Source: Novosphingobium hassiacum (GTDB lineage: Bacteria > Pseudomonadota > Alphaproteobacteria > Sphingomonadales > Sphingomonadaceae). From it: a DNA stretch of 45,068 nucleotides. Shown in pieces: positions 8,119-16,458 of this stretch. The DNA lies in NCBI RefSeq assembly GCF_014196055.1, contig NZ_JACICY010000017.1, positions 1 through 45,068 of the forward strand, in the 5' to 3' direction. Each line of letters opens with the position of its first letter. Position 1 is the stretch's first letter. The notes under the pieces are model-generated. The model had not been told where the DNA came from. It saw only the letters and a list, made by a program, of their open reading frames with translations, and ran no database searches. The position numbers and the translations under genes were made by a program.

Positions 8119-10905
8119 ATGACAGACCAGCCTCAGTTCGCTCCCGGCGAGAGGATCGCCCACGCCGAGTTCGGCGCTGGCGTCGTCCTGGATGCGCCTC
8201 GCGAAGGCTACCTTCGAGCGTTCTTCAGTGTCGGCGAACGGCGTGTTCCCGTTGCCGGAATCCAAGGAGAGGCGTCTCGTACCGAGCGGATTCTTCGGTC
8301 GGTTGAAGGCACGGAGGATCGGGCGCGTAAGGCTTGGCTTTCTTACGAGGCGCATGTCTTGCCGCTGATGGAGAGCGCATCGGCTCTGACGTCGGCTCGC
8401 ATCGACTTATTGCCTCACCAGGTGGTCCTCACACACCGGATTGCGACGGCTTCACCACGCAGGTTTCTAATCGCTGACGAGGTGGGTCTGGGCAAAACGA
8501 TTGAGACCGCGCTCGTGCTGAGAGAGCTGGCGAGCCGCGGGGAACTCAACCGCGCGCTCATGGTGGTACCGGCAGGGCTGGTGAACAATTGGCATCGTGA
8601 GCTCAACGACGTCTTCAATCTCGACTTCGAGGTTTTCGGGTCTGAAGGCGACATCACAGACCGCAAGACCAACGCATTCGCCAAGCACGATCTGCTGATT
8701 GCCAGCATCGACACACTGAAGCGCCCGAACCGGATCAAGCGCCTTCTGGACGCCCCCCGTTGGGATCTGGTGGTCTTCGACGAGGCTCACCACCTGACCG
8801 CCTATCGAACTGGCGGGAAGGTCAGAAAGACCGAGAACTACAAACTGGCGGAGGCTCTCAAGGGCCATACCCGTGACCTCCTTCTCCTTTCCGCGACCCC
8901 GCATCAGGGCAACCACTTTCAATTCTGGATGCTGATCCAGCTGCTCAATCCGACCCTGTTTAACGGACCAGAGGAGATGGTCGAGCATAGGCATAGACTG
9001 AATACAGTCATTTACCGCCGGACCAAGGCGGACGCCTGCAAGCCAGACGGTGAGCCGTTGTTCGCCAGGCGCTGGGTCCACACCGAGTCCTTCCTCATGC
9101 AGGAAGAAGAGCGCCGCTTTTACGAGAAGCTGCGTGAGTACCTTGAGGACGGTTTCGATCTGGCCAAGCGCAAGGGAAGCCAGGGGCGAGCCCTGGGCTT
9201 CCTGATGGCGATTTTCCAGAAGATCGCCGCTTCGAGCTTTGCGGCCGTCCGTCGGACCCTGAAGCGGCGTTTGCTCATGCTGACGCTCAAGGAAGCCCTT
9301 CTCCGCGACCGCGAACTCGACATTGAGGGTCGCGAGCGCCTGTACGATGAAGCGCGTGAGCTGATCCATATTGAGTGGAACCTCGGTCGCGATCCGATTG
9401 GGCGGAGCGAAGTCGATCGGGTGGTGGCCGACCTCAAGTACCGGCTTGCCAGAAAGCTCGACGACGATGCTCTGGAAATGGCCTCAGACCCTTACGGCAG
9501 CGAGTTCGCCGCGTCACACGTCGAGGATATCGCCTCCTCCGTCGTGGACCTTCATCTGCCCGAGGAGCGGCTGCGCATCGGCGACCTGCTCGAAGCGTTC
9601 CCGCAACCACGCGAGACCAAGGTCCAGAAGCTGCTGGATGGTTTGGGAACGCTGTGGCGTCAAAATCCGGGCGAGAAGGTCGTCATCTTTGCGACCTATC
9701 TCGGGACTGTCGATCTGATCGCCCGTGAGATCGAGCAGGTCTATCCCGGCCAAGGCGTCGTCGTGCTTCGTGGCGGCGATCATGGCGCTAAGACGGCGGC
9801 TGAGCGCCGCTTCCGTATGAAAGATGGGCCCAGGGTTCTGGTCTGCACCGCGGCCGGCCGTGAGGGCATCAATCTCCAGTTTGCCCGCATCCTTTTCAAT
9901 TTTGATCTGCCCTGGAACCCGATGGATATGGAGCAGCGTATCGGGCGCATCCATCGCTACGGCCAGGCACATACTGCCCAAGTCTATAATCTCGTTCTTT
10001 CCGACACGATCGAGGGGCGGATATTCCTGCTCCTGGACGACAAGCTCACCGAGATCGCCCGGACACTGGGCAAGGTCGACGATCATGGGAATGCCGCTGA
10101 GGATCTCCGGGCCCAGATTTTGGGACAGCTATCCGAACGGTTGAACTACGACCGCGTCTATCAAGAGGCGCTCTCCGACCCCACCCTGCAGCGAACCACC
10201 GTCGAGCTCGAGGCCGCGCTATCCAATGCCCGAGAGGCTCGGGAAGTTGTGTTTGACCTTTTTCAGGACCTCGATGGATTCAGCCTGGATGAGTATCAGC
10301 CATTTTCCGACGTCTCGACCGGCATGGGGCGGATCGTCCAGTTCATGTCATCCTCTCTTCCCGACCGACACCAGCGGCTCGCAAAGGTGGATGATCAAAC
10401 CTACGATCTGACGTCCGCTGATGGGTCACGCAAGGCGCGTTTCACGCTCGATCGCGATGTCGCCACGAGCCAAGAAGGTATCGAATTGCTCGGCTTAGAC
10501 CACCCGTTGGTTCAGGAAGAGCTGGGCCGGTGGAGGGGGCTGGAGCCAGAACAACTGGGTCTTTCCGTTTCCAGCGACGACCTGAGCCCGACACTCCTTT
10601 CCTTCTGGATTGTAGAATCTGCTGTCGCCAATGGTGAGCGGCGGACCACGATCCAAACCATTGCAGTGCAACCAGACGGCACACGGATGCCCGCTGTCGA
10701 AAGGCAGTCGGGTCAGTATCTGAACGCGCCGCTGGCCAAACCCTTCCTAACGGCTGAGGAAAGAGTGGAATTTTTCGGCAATGTGGTCGAGCCAACGCTC
10801 CAGCGAGAGCTCAAACACAAGGGATTGGCGACAGGCGATTTCAGCTATTCGGCAGAGCTGATCGGCTATGTGGAAATTTCAGGCGGGCAGTTCCAGCGCA
10901 GCTGA
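8119..10905 (+). CDS. SNF2/RapA-type SF2 helicase of the BREX-like system (BrxHII-like)
   Basis: A 928-residue superfamily 2 DNA translocase. Motif I is DEVGLGKT (about 120-127), motif II DEAH (221-224) is followed by LSATPHQG (motif III), and the C-terminal helicase lobe has EGINLQFA and QRIGRIHRYGQ (motifs V and VI, about 606-616), the last typical of SNF2/RapA enzymes. The first 50 residues form a small RapA-like beta domain (PGERIAHAEFGAGVV). BREX type 3 has a SNF2-like helicase (BrxHII) and DISARM a related one (DrmD). As last gene of the operon it probably couples ATP hydrolysis to sensing or translocation on unmodified DNA. It ends 67 bp from the end of the convergent transfer operon. 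Confidence 0.85.
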   Translation: MTDQPQFAPGERIAHAEFGAGVVLDAPREGYLRAFFSVGERRVPVAGIQGEASRTERILRSVEGTEDRARKAWLSYEAHVLPLMESASALTSARIDLLPHQVVLTHRIATASPRRFLIADEVGLGKTIETALVLRELASRGELNRALMVVPAGLVNNWHRELNDVFNLDFEVFGSEGDITDRKTNAFAKHDLLIASIDTLKRPNRIKRLLDAPRWDLVVFDEAHHLTAYRTGGKVRKTENYKLAEALKGHTRDLLLLSATPHQGNHFQFWMLIQLLNPTLFNGPEEMVEHRHRLNTVIYRRTKADACKPDGEPLFARRWVHTESFLMQEEERRFYEKLREYLEDGFDLAKRKGSQGRALGFLMAIFQKIAASSFAAVRRTLKRRLLMLTLKEALLRDRELDIEGRERLYDEARELIHIEWNLGRDPIGRSEVDRVVADLKYRLARKLDDDALEMASDPYGSEFAASHVEDIASSVVDLHLPEERLRIGDLLEAFPQPRETKVQKLLDGLGTLWRQNPGEKVVIFATYLGTVDLIAREIEQVYPGQGVVVLRGGDHGAKTAAERRFRMKDGPRVLVCTAAGREGINLQFARILFNFDLPWNPMDMEQRIGRIHRYGQAHTAQVYNLVLSDTIEGRIFLLLDDKLTEIARTLGKVDDHGNAAEDLRAQILGQLSERLNYDRVYQEALSDPTLQRTTVELEAALSNAREAREVVFDLFQDLDGFSLDEYQPFSDVSTGMGRIVQFMSSSLPDRHQRLAKVDDQTYDLTSADGSRKARFTLDRDVATSQEGIELLGLDHPLVQEELGRWRGLEPEQLGLSVSSDDLSPTLLSFWIVESAVANGERRTTIQTIAVQPDGTRMPAVERQSGQYLNAPLAKPFLTAEERVEFFGNVVEPTLQRELKHKGLATGDFSYSAELIGYVEISGGQFQRS

Positions 10906-10972
10906 ACACGGCCTGGGCTCACTTCATCCAAGCCGCGCCGAAGCCGTCTCGTGGAACACCGCGATCAGCACA

Positions 10973-11205
10973 TCAGCCAGGCGGAGCCCAGCCTGCAGCA
11001 AGCCAAGCGTACGAGCAATCCTCTAGACGCTTGCGATCACGCCGGTCCAGATGCCCTTGGATCACAGAATTGGGCCGCTTCCCGAGAAGATGTTCGACCT
11101 TTTTGCGGACCAAAGCATCGAATTTGGGGCTTCGACGTGAGAGATACTGGTTGAGAAAGGCGCGATCTGCCGACTTTTGCGGTGGCAACTTCTGGCTGGC
11201 GAGAA
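10973..11205 (-). pseudogene. Severed 3' end of the SF2 helicase gene (beyond the IS21 insertion)
   Basis: On the - strand this segment reads LASQKLPPQKSADRAF... to ...CSYAWLAAGWAPPG and a TGA at 10973-10975. Joining the helicase frame at 13815 to 11205, with the IS and one copy of CCTTC removed, gives an uninterrupted frame of 2181 nt. These 77 codons are therefore the original C-terminus of the helicase encoded at 13753-15762. They are now separated from their own start by 2.6 kb of IS. Confidence 0.85.
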
Positions 11206-11210
11206 CCTTC
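11206..11210. repeat. Left target-site duplication (CCTTC) of the IS21-family element
   Basis: CCTTC directly precedes the left end TGCGGATTCCGA and is repeated directly after the right end at 13815-13819. Five bases is within the range known for IS21-family target duplications. Confidence 0.85.
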
Positions 11211-11336
11211 TGCGGATTCCGAGGTGATCGCGCTCGGTGTTCCGATTTGATCTCGCGCGGTATTCCGATTTGATGGCGCGCAGTGTTCCGAGAATTGTCC
11301 GCGCAGCATTCCGAGGTGATCGCGCGCAGTTTGAGG
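11211..11336. repeat. Left-end subterminal repeats of the IS (about 23-bp period)
   Basis: After the terminal TGCGGATTCCGA, a unit of the form TGATCGCGCGCAGTGTTCCGA recurs about every 23 bp, with copies starting near 11225, 11248, 11271, 11294 and 11317. The last copy lacks the TTCCGA end. IS21 elements carry multiple terminal repeats that bind the IstA transposase, and this array fits that role. Confidence 0.8.
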
Positions 11337-11393
11337 TGAGGCTCACCTGATCGTTGGGGCATTCTTTCGACCGGACAGCGGTTGGAGGAATGC

Positions 11394-12941
11394 ATGCCGA
11401 CGAGGAGAGTTGCGATGCGCCATGTGCGCGAGATTTTGCGTCTGAGCCTGGATTGCGGGCTTTCGACGCGGGTAGTTGGCGAGCGGGTCGGGGTCGGACC
11501 GACGACGGTCCGCGACACGCTTCGGCGGTTCAGGCGGTCGGGGCTGACTTGGCCGGTGCAGCCTGAGACGACGGACACTGACCTGGAGTCCCGGCTCTAC
11601 GGCGTGCCTGGTGTGAAGCCCGGACGTCGCAAGTTGCCGGAGCCGGACTGGGCGGTGGTGGCGCGCGAGTTGAAGCGCAAGCACGTGACGCTGCAGATCC
11701 TGTGGGAGGAGTATTACGCGGCGAACCCTGACGGCTATCGCTATAGCCGCTGGTGTGACCTGTTCCGGCGCTGGGAAGGCCGGCTGCCGCTGGTGATGCG
11801 CCAGAGCCATGCCGGCGGCGAGAAGCTGTTCGTTGATTATGCGGGCGACACGGTGCTGGTGGTGGTGGACCGCAGGACCGGCGAGGTCCGCGATGCGCAT
11901 CTGTTCGTGGCGGTGCTGGGCGGCTCGAGCCTGTCGTTTGCGTGTGCGACCTGGACCGAGCAGTTTGCTGACTGGGCCGAGGCTCACAATGCTGCCTTCG
12001 CATTCTTCGGCGGGGTTCCGCAGCTGCTGGTGCCCGACAATGCCAAGGTCGCGGTGATCAAGGCTTGCCACTTCGATCCGATGCTCAACCGCAGCTACAC
12101 GGACATGGCGCGGCATTATGGAACGGCGGTGCTGCCGGCGCGGCCGAGGAGGCCCAAGGACAAGGCGAAGGTTGAGGCCTGCGTCAGGATCGTCGAGCGC
12201 TGGGTGCTGGGCCGTCTGCGCAATCGTATCTTCTACAGCCTGGCCGAGCTCAATGCTGCCATTGCCGAGTGCCTTGCGGATCTGAATGAGCGCCGTGTGC
12301 TTCGCCAGTTCGGCCAAACGCGCCGACAGCTGTTCGAGGAGGTCGATGCGCCGAACCTGAAGCCGCTGCCACCGGAGCCATGGGTTCATGCGCAATGGAA
12401 GCGCTGCCGGGTCGGGCTTGATTACCATATTGCGCTTGAGCAGCATCATTACTCGGTGCCGCACCGCTACGCGCGGCGCGAGGTTGAGGTGCGTTACACG
12501 GCCCGCAGCGTTGAGGTCTTCCTCGGCGGCGAGCGGATCGCGGTGCACATGCGCGGCAGTGGCAATGGTCGGCATACGACCGTGCCCGAGCACATGCCAT
12601 CGAGCCACAGGCGCTATCTCGACTGGACGCCGGCAAAGATCCAGGAAGAAGCGGGCCGGATCGGCCCGATGCTGTCGCTGCTGATGGAACGCATCATCGC
12701 GGACCGGCCCCATCCCGAGCAAGGCTACCGCTCGTGCCTGGGGATCATCGGCTTGTCCAAGCGCTTTGGCCCTGAGCGCCTTGAAGCGGCTGCGCTTCGC
12801 GCGCTGGAGATCGGCGCGCGCAATTATCCGTCTGTAAAATCGATCCTCGAAAAGGGGCTCGACAAGGTGCCCGTGTCCAAAGCCCCGGAGCGCGAGCCGA
12901 TCCTGCACGACAATATCCGGGGCTCTCAATACTACCACTGA
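11394..12941 (+). CDS. istA: IS21-family transposase IstA
   Basis: A 515-residue DDE transposase. The N-terminal part (residues 1-60) holds a helix-turn-helix with LSTRVVGERVGVGPTTVRDT. The catalytic core shows the three acidic residues in LFVDYAGDT, LVPDNAKVAV and KDKAKVEACV. The C-terminal region is basic (YSVPHRYARREVEVRYTARS), as in other IstA proteins. ATG 11394 follows GGAGGA by 4 nt; an in-frame TTG 12 nt upstream lacks a ribosome site. It acts on the IS ends together with IstB encoded 11 nt downstream. The frame is intact, so the element may still be mobile. Confidence 0.93.
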   Translation: MPTRRVAMRHVREILRLSLDCGLSTRVVGERVGVGPTTVRDTLRRFRRSGLTWPVQPETTDTDLESRLYGVPGVKPGRRKLPEPDWAVVARELKRKHVTLQILWEEYYAANPDGYRYSRWCDLFRRWEGRLPLVMRQSHAGGEKLFVDYAGDTVLVVVDRRTGEVRDAHLFVAVLGGSSLSFACATWTEQFADWAEAHNAAFAFFGGVPQLLVPDNAKVAVIKACHFDPMLNRSYTDMARHYGTAVLPARPRRPKDKAKVEACVRIVERWVLGRLRNRIFYSLAELNAAIAECLADLNERRVLRQFGQTRRQLFEEVDAPNLKPLPPEPWVHAQWKRCRVGLDYHIALEQHHYSVPHRYARREVEVRYTARSVEVFLGGERIAVHMRGSGNGRHTTVPEHMPSSHRRYLDWTPAKIQEEAGRIGPMLSLLMERIIADRPHPEQGYRSCLGIIGLSKRFGPERLEAAALRALEIGARNYPSVKSILEKGLDKVPVSKAPEREPILHDNIRGSQYYH

Positions 12942-12952
12942 AAGGAGCAAGG

Positions 12953-13693
12953 ATGCTCAAACACCCCACACTTGAACAGTTGAACCAGCTTGGCCTGACC
13001 GGGATGGCCCAAGCCTTTGCGGATCTGGATGGCAATGGCGATGCCGCCAGCCTGAGCCATGCGGAATGGCTGGCGCTGCTGCTCGATCATGAAGCGACAT
13101 GGCGCAATGATCGCCGCCTTGCCCTTCGCCTGCGTCTGGCCAAGCTGCGGCATCATGCCGTGCCTGAGGACGTCGATTATCGCAGCGCCCGCGGGCTCGA
13201 CCGCCGGCTGTTCGAAATGCTGCTGAAGGGCAGCTGGATCGGTGCCCATGAGAACTGTGCGATTATCGGGCCGGCAGGGGTCGGCAAGAGCTGGCTGGCC
13301 TGCGCCGTCGGGCATCAGGCCTGCCGTGACAATCGCTCGGTTCTCTACACCCGCCTGCCGCGCCTGATCGACGAGCTGTCGCTTGCCAAGGGCGATGGCC
13401 GCATTGCTGCGCGCATGAAGAGCCTGGCCCGCGTGGACCTGCTCATCCTCGATGACTGGGGGCTTGAGCCACTCGATGGCAATGCCCGCCACCATCTGCT
13501 TGAGATACTCGAGGATCGCTATGGGCGCCGTTCAACGCTGGTAACAAGCCAGCTACCCATAGCGCGCTGGTTCGATCTCATCGGCGATCCCACCTACGCC
13601 GATGCCATCCTCGATCGTCTCGTCCACAACGCCCACCGGCTCGAACTATCCGGGGAATCCATGCGCCGCCTCGGTCAAATTGCCACCGCTTGA
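12953..13693 (+). CDS. istB: IS21-family helper ATPase IstB
   Basis: A 246-residue AAA+ ATPase of the IstB/DnaC type. The N-terminal helical part (MLKHPTLEQLNQLGLTGMAQ) is the family signature. Walker A is GPAGVGKSW (about residues 105-113) and Walker B is LLILDDWG (about 162-169), followed by sensor-like STLVTSQLP. It assembles on target DNA and stimulates IstA-mediated transposition. AAAGGAG precedes the ATG, and the gene starts 11 nt after istA, the usual IS21 operon. It looks intact. Confidence 0.95.
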   Translation: MLKHPTLEQLNQLGLTGMAQAFADLDGNGDAASLSHAEWLALLLDHEATWRNDRRLALRLRLAKLRHHAVPEDVDYRSARGLDRRLFEMLLKGSWIGAHENCAIIGPAGVGKSWLACAVGHQACRDNRSVLYTRLPRLIDELSLAKGDGRIAARMKSLARVDLLILDDWGLEPLDGNARHHLLEILEDRYGRRSTLVTSQLPIARWFDLIGDPTYADAILDRLVHNAHRLELSGESMRRLGQIATA

Positions 13694-13732
13694 CCAACGG
13701 CAAACCATAGTGCCACAACATACCAACGATCA

Positions 13733-13814
13733 GGTGTTTAACCTGCGCGCGATCAGCTTGGAACGCTGCGCGGCATCAGATCGGAAAACATGCGCGCGAT
13801 CGTCGGAATCCGCA
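13733..13814. repeat. Right-end subterminal repeats of the IS
   Basis: This is the inverted counterpart of the left end. Copies of the complementary unit (TTGGAACGCTGCGCGGCATCA at 13758-13778 and its neighbours) recur at 23-24 bp, ending with TCGGAATCCGCA at 13803-13814. At least three copies can be aligned with those of the left end. Confidence 0.75.
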
Positions 13815-15762
13815 CCTTCTCCATTACTAAGTTAAGCCGGACCTTCGCCTCAAGTCGTGGTCCAGCTGGCTTCAATGCGCCGCACTTGATCAGCCGCTCA
13901 CGCACTTCTGGCCGAAAGCAATTGCAGGTCGGATTGGAATACTTTTCCAACCACTTCCAGTCCGGATGCCTGCTATTCCAGCGCACTTCTCCGCTCTCGA
14001 TCCCGCATAATAGTCCCTCAAGTTTTGCTCTTGTTGCTTCAATACGGGCAGCGCGAGGCTGCAAGTGACCAGACGCGATCAGGCGGGCGCGTAAATCAGG
14101 ACGGTGTCCAGGAAAGCTGGGGGACAGAAGATTCTTCAGCCTCTCTTCGGCTTGGCTAAGGTCGCCATATTGCCGCAGTTTTGCGCGACCCTGGATGATG
14201 TCTTCAACGAGCGCTTCAGCCTGAATCGTCGAATTCCCTTTGCTGAAGCTCGAGAGTTCGATGCGCGAATGCTGGATTGAGCCGGCTGCAAATTCCACAT
14301 CGAACAGGGGCACCCGCTCTACAGGGATATTGATGCCCGCCAGCCTGATAGCCGTGCGCTTAGGAACGGTGGTGCTGAACTGACCGTCGGGACTGATGTT
14401 GGTCTTCAGCATGGCCACGTCCGCAAGGGTATCGAGTGAGAATGTCAGCTCGTCCTCCGCAGCGTAAACCTCCCGCATGGGGTCTAAAAATGACCGGTAG
14501 TATTGCCGCGAGCGGGAGACCGCGACGCTCAGCGCGTCGACAGCATAATAGTATGTGCTGCCCGGCTTCTGCTCCGCCTTTCTGATCAGGCGTCCGATCT
14601 TCTGGATGGCATTGCGGTAATTGTAGGGGTTCCAGGCGCAGTCGAAGCCAAGATGAAGCTCAGGGTAATCGAAACCTTCGCGAAGCCGATAGACAACGCA
14701 GGCGATTTTGGTCGTGCCGTGCGGATCGCGCCAAGCCTGGAGCTGTGGGTCGATTTCATCAGCGCCTTGTCCCGCTCTACTTTCGCCCAGAATGGCGGTT
14801 GCATAGTCTTGCGTGCCGAAAATCGTGTTGATGTATTGCGCGCAAGCACGTGCGTGCGCCTTGCTGGGTAACCAGAAAATCGCTTTCGAGCCGCTGTGAT
14901 TGGCCTGGTACAGGTTCGCCATAAGCCGATATCTGTGTTCCACCAGTGCAGGAACGTCTCGCGGTCGCAGACCCCGCCCGGCGAGTTCCTGAACCCGCCG
15001 GGTCAGCTTCTCAAACGTACTGTCGGCACAATCTTCGTCGATAAGGATATTGCTCTTTTCATGTTGGAAGGCCCTCGTCAGGTCGCGGTATTCGTCCGAC
15101 AGTTTGAGCTCGAGCTTCAGCGAGCAATCGACGCGCACCAGATCGACGCTGTTCAGGTGGCCGCTGTCAAATGCCGACTGATAGCCATAGAAAGCAGTGT
15201 GGTTCTGCCTCTGGCCCATGGTGCTCTCGTTCAGCATCCACGGAGTTGCCGAGATCCATACCGTCTTGTGCGCCATCGACCGAATGACGGGGAAGCACCG
15301 CTTCTGTTGGTTGGCCGATTGGAACGCACCTCCCATATGACATTCATCAACGAGGGCTATGTGAGGGGTTTCCTTGTCGATCAGCCCCTTGATGCTGGAT
15401 GACACATATTTCCGCCAGGTGAGAAAATGCCACCGCTGTGCCGGGTCGGCGAGACCCTCCTCAACGAGCTCGGCGAGGCTGGCGCGGGCTTGCTTCAACA
15501 GGTCAATCGTGTGGGCGAGATAGTAGACCTCACCAATTCCGAGCGAACGTGCCAGCATCGCCATCACAACCGTCTTACCAGTACCGGTCGGGGCTTCCAG
15601 ATAGGCATAGTCGCTTCTGGCGAGGATCTCTTCCAGATTGTCGACGAGATTGATCTGATAGTCCCGTGCTGTTCTCGCAGACGCGCCCTGCTCGCAATGT
15701 TGATCGCCAGGATCATCGTCGCTGCGGAAATCCGGGCTTTGGTCGTTCCAGGTCTTGAGCAT
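13753..15762 (-). CDS. SF2 DEAD/DEAH-type helicase, C-terminus replaced by IS21 insertion
   Basis: As it stands this encodes 669 residues: 649 native plus about 20 read from the IS end. Superfamily 2 motifs are intact: motif I APTGTGKT (57-64), motif II DECH (139-142), motif III SATP (171-174), and a motif VI-like QKIGRLIRKAEQ in the second RecA lobe. The C-terminal third is helical and basic with internally similar segments (RPDLRARLIASGHLQPRAARIEATRAKLEGL and RPEVRERLIKCGALKPAGPRLEAKVRLNL in shorter form), perhaps DNA-binding repeats; the lost tail starts just after the second. AAAGGAAAGGA precedes ATG 15762. It is the last gene of the tra operon. Its role in transfer or defence is unknown. 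The helicase core may still be made. Confidence 0.8.
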   Translation of the reverse strand: MLKTWNDQSPDFRSDDDPGDQHCEQGASARTARDYQINLVDNLEEILARSDYAYLEAPTGTGKTVVMAMLARSLGIGEVYYLAHTIDLLKQARASLAELVEEGLADPAQRWHFLTWRKYVSSSIKGLIDKETPHIALVDECHMGGAFQSANQQKRCFPVIRSMAHKTVWISATPWMLNESTMGQRQNHTAFYGYQSAFDSGHLNSVDLVRVDCSLKLELKLSDEYRDLTRAFQHEKSNILIDEDCADSTFEKLTRRVQELAGRGLRPRDVPALVEHRYRLMANLYQANHSGSKAIFWLPSKAHARACAQYINTIFGTQDYATAILGESRAGQGADEIDPQLQAWRDPHGTTKIACVVYRLREGFDYPELHLGFDCAWNPYNYRNAIQKIGRLIRKAEQKPGSTYYYAVDALSVAVSRSRQYYRSFLDPMREVYAAEDELTFSLDTLADVAMLKTNISPDGQFSTTVPKRTAIRLAGINIPVERVPLFDVEFAAGSIQHSRIELSSFSKGNSTIQAEALVEDIIQGRAKLRQYGDLSQAEERLKNLLSPSFPGHRPDLRARLIASGHLQPRAARIEATRAKLEGLLCGIESGEVRWNSRHPDWKWLEKYSNPTCNCFRPEVRERLIKCGALKPAGPRLEAKVRLNLVMEKVRIPTIARMFSDLMPRSVPS
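13815..13819. repeat. Right target-site duplication (CCTTC)
   Basis: CCTTC follows the right end of the IS21-family element and matches 11206-11210. It lies in the codons for Glu-Lys-Val of the interrupted helicase. Confidence 0.85.
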
Positions 15763-15817
15763 GTCCTTTCCTTTCGAGGCAGATTTTCATTGGATCGTTC
15801 AGTGCTGGGGGATGGGT

Positions 15818-16027
15818 TCACCGCCAGAAACCGTCGCGCCTTTGGCCGTGCTGGTTGTCGTAGTTTTCGCGGGTGTCGTAGGCGCTCTTGCGGATACCCA
15901 CTTCGACGCGCTGGCCCCCGACGTTTCGGATGTGGAGATCACGCAAATCGACCTTGTTGCGCTGCGCCCAGTCCTTCGCCTCGCGCTCACTCCCGAAGGT
16001 CCCTGCGTCTTCGTAGTCAAATGCCAT
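15818..16027 (-). CDS. Small 69-residue hypothetical protein in the transfer operon
   Basis: A short, charged, soluble protein (MAFDYEDAGTFGSEREAKDW...). It contains one probable beta-alpha-beta-like unit, with a residue pattern reminiscent of small single-strand- or nucleotide-binding proteins, but no family is recognised. AAGGAGA sits 6-7 nt before ATG 16027. Its start overlaps the end of the membrane-protein gene by 11 bp, so the two are translationally coupled. The SF2 helicase gene begins 55 bp downstream. Its place between relaxase and helicase suggests a DNA-processing accessory, which is inference only. Confidence 0.65.
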   Translation of the reverse strand: MAFDYEDAGTFGSEREAKDWAQRNKVDLRDLHIRNVGGQRVEVGIRKSAYDTRENYDNQHGQRRDGFWR

Positions 16028-16448
16028 GTCTGTTCTCCTTCCTGATGATGATGTTGACGGCCCGTTTCAGGGGCTTTGCGCGACCCTTGTGCAGCGGGAG
16101 AAAGGCATCGGCGCACTGTTCCCTGAAAAGAGCCGCGCGCTGCGCCACCAGCCTCACAAAGGCGGCCGCGATCGTGCCCACCAGAACTGCGACAAGGATC
16201 ATCAGACCTACCGCCACCAACTCGGCGGCCATTTTCTGGCTATCGAGGGCGGCTCGCAGATCAGCGCATCCCTGAACCCCGTGCGTATTGAGGTCGCAGA
16301 CCACAAAGCTGTCCCCGCCAGCGGCACGCGCAATCTCCGAGAGTCCTGCCTCGTTCACCAGATTGGTCAGGGTCAGCTGCTGAGTGAGGTGAATCTCGAA
16401 AGTGTCTGAAGGCGGCGTGCCCGCTTTGGCATGGCCCATCTGTGTCAC
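16017..16448 (-). CDS. Small membrane protein downstream of traI
   Basis: About 143 residues with one strong transmembrane segment near residues 85-110 (ELVAVGLMILVAVLVGTIAA) and a basic C-terminus rich in Lys/Arg. The N-terminal half is soluble. A GTG start at 16448 was chosen because AGGAGG lies 5-6 nt upstream; an in-frame ATG 9 nt later (16439) is also possible, while the longer open frame upstream would run into traI. It starts 10 bp after traI ends. It is probably an inner-membrane accessory of transfer; no family was recognised. Confidence 0.65.
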   Translation of the reverse strand: MTQMGHAKAGTPPSDTFEIHLTQQLTLTNLVNEAGLSEIARAAGGDSFVVCDLNTHGVQGCADLRAALDSQKMAAELVAVGLMILVAVLVGTIAAAFVRLVAQRAALFREQCADAFLPLHKGRAKPLKRAVNIIIRKENRHGI

Positions 16449-16458
16449 GATCTTCCTC

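Larger units (their letters stand above)
11211..13814 (+). mobile_element. IS21-family insertion sequence (2604 bp, istA-istB)
   Basis: The element is bounded by a perfect 12-bp terminal inverted repeat, TGCGGATTCCGA at 11211-11222 and its complement at 13803-13814. The similarity continues inward for about 80 bp through several copies of a short repeat. It carries istA and istB in the order and spacing normal for IS21. The 5-bp direct repeat CCTTC on both sides and the exact restoration of the helicase frame on its removal show a simple, probably recent transposition with no later deletion. Confidence 0.93.

Noticed and set aside
442..10905. DISARM system
   Set aside because: A SNF2 helicase and methylase are present, but no DrmA helicase, DUF1998 (DrmB) or phospholipase-D (DrmC) protein is encoded, while PglZ and DUF499-like proteins are.
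442..10905. Complete type 3 BREX
   Set aside because: No brxA-like gene and no P-loop brxF were seen, the gene order differs and PglZ is too short. It is kept as BREX-like only.
11225..11336. Regularly spaced 23-bp repeats that could suggest a small CRISPR-like array
   Set aside because: The units are nearly contiguous with no unique spacers, belong to the IS21 terminal repeats, and have inverted partners at 13733-13814.
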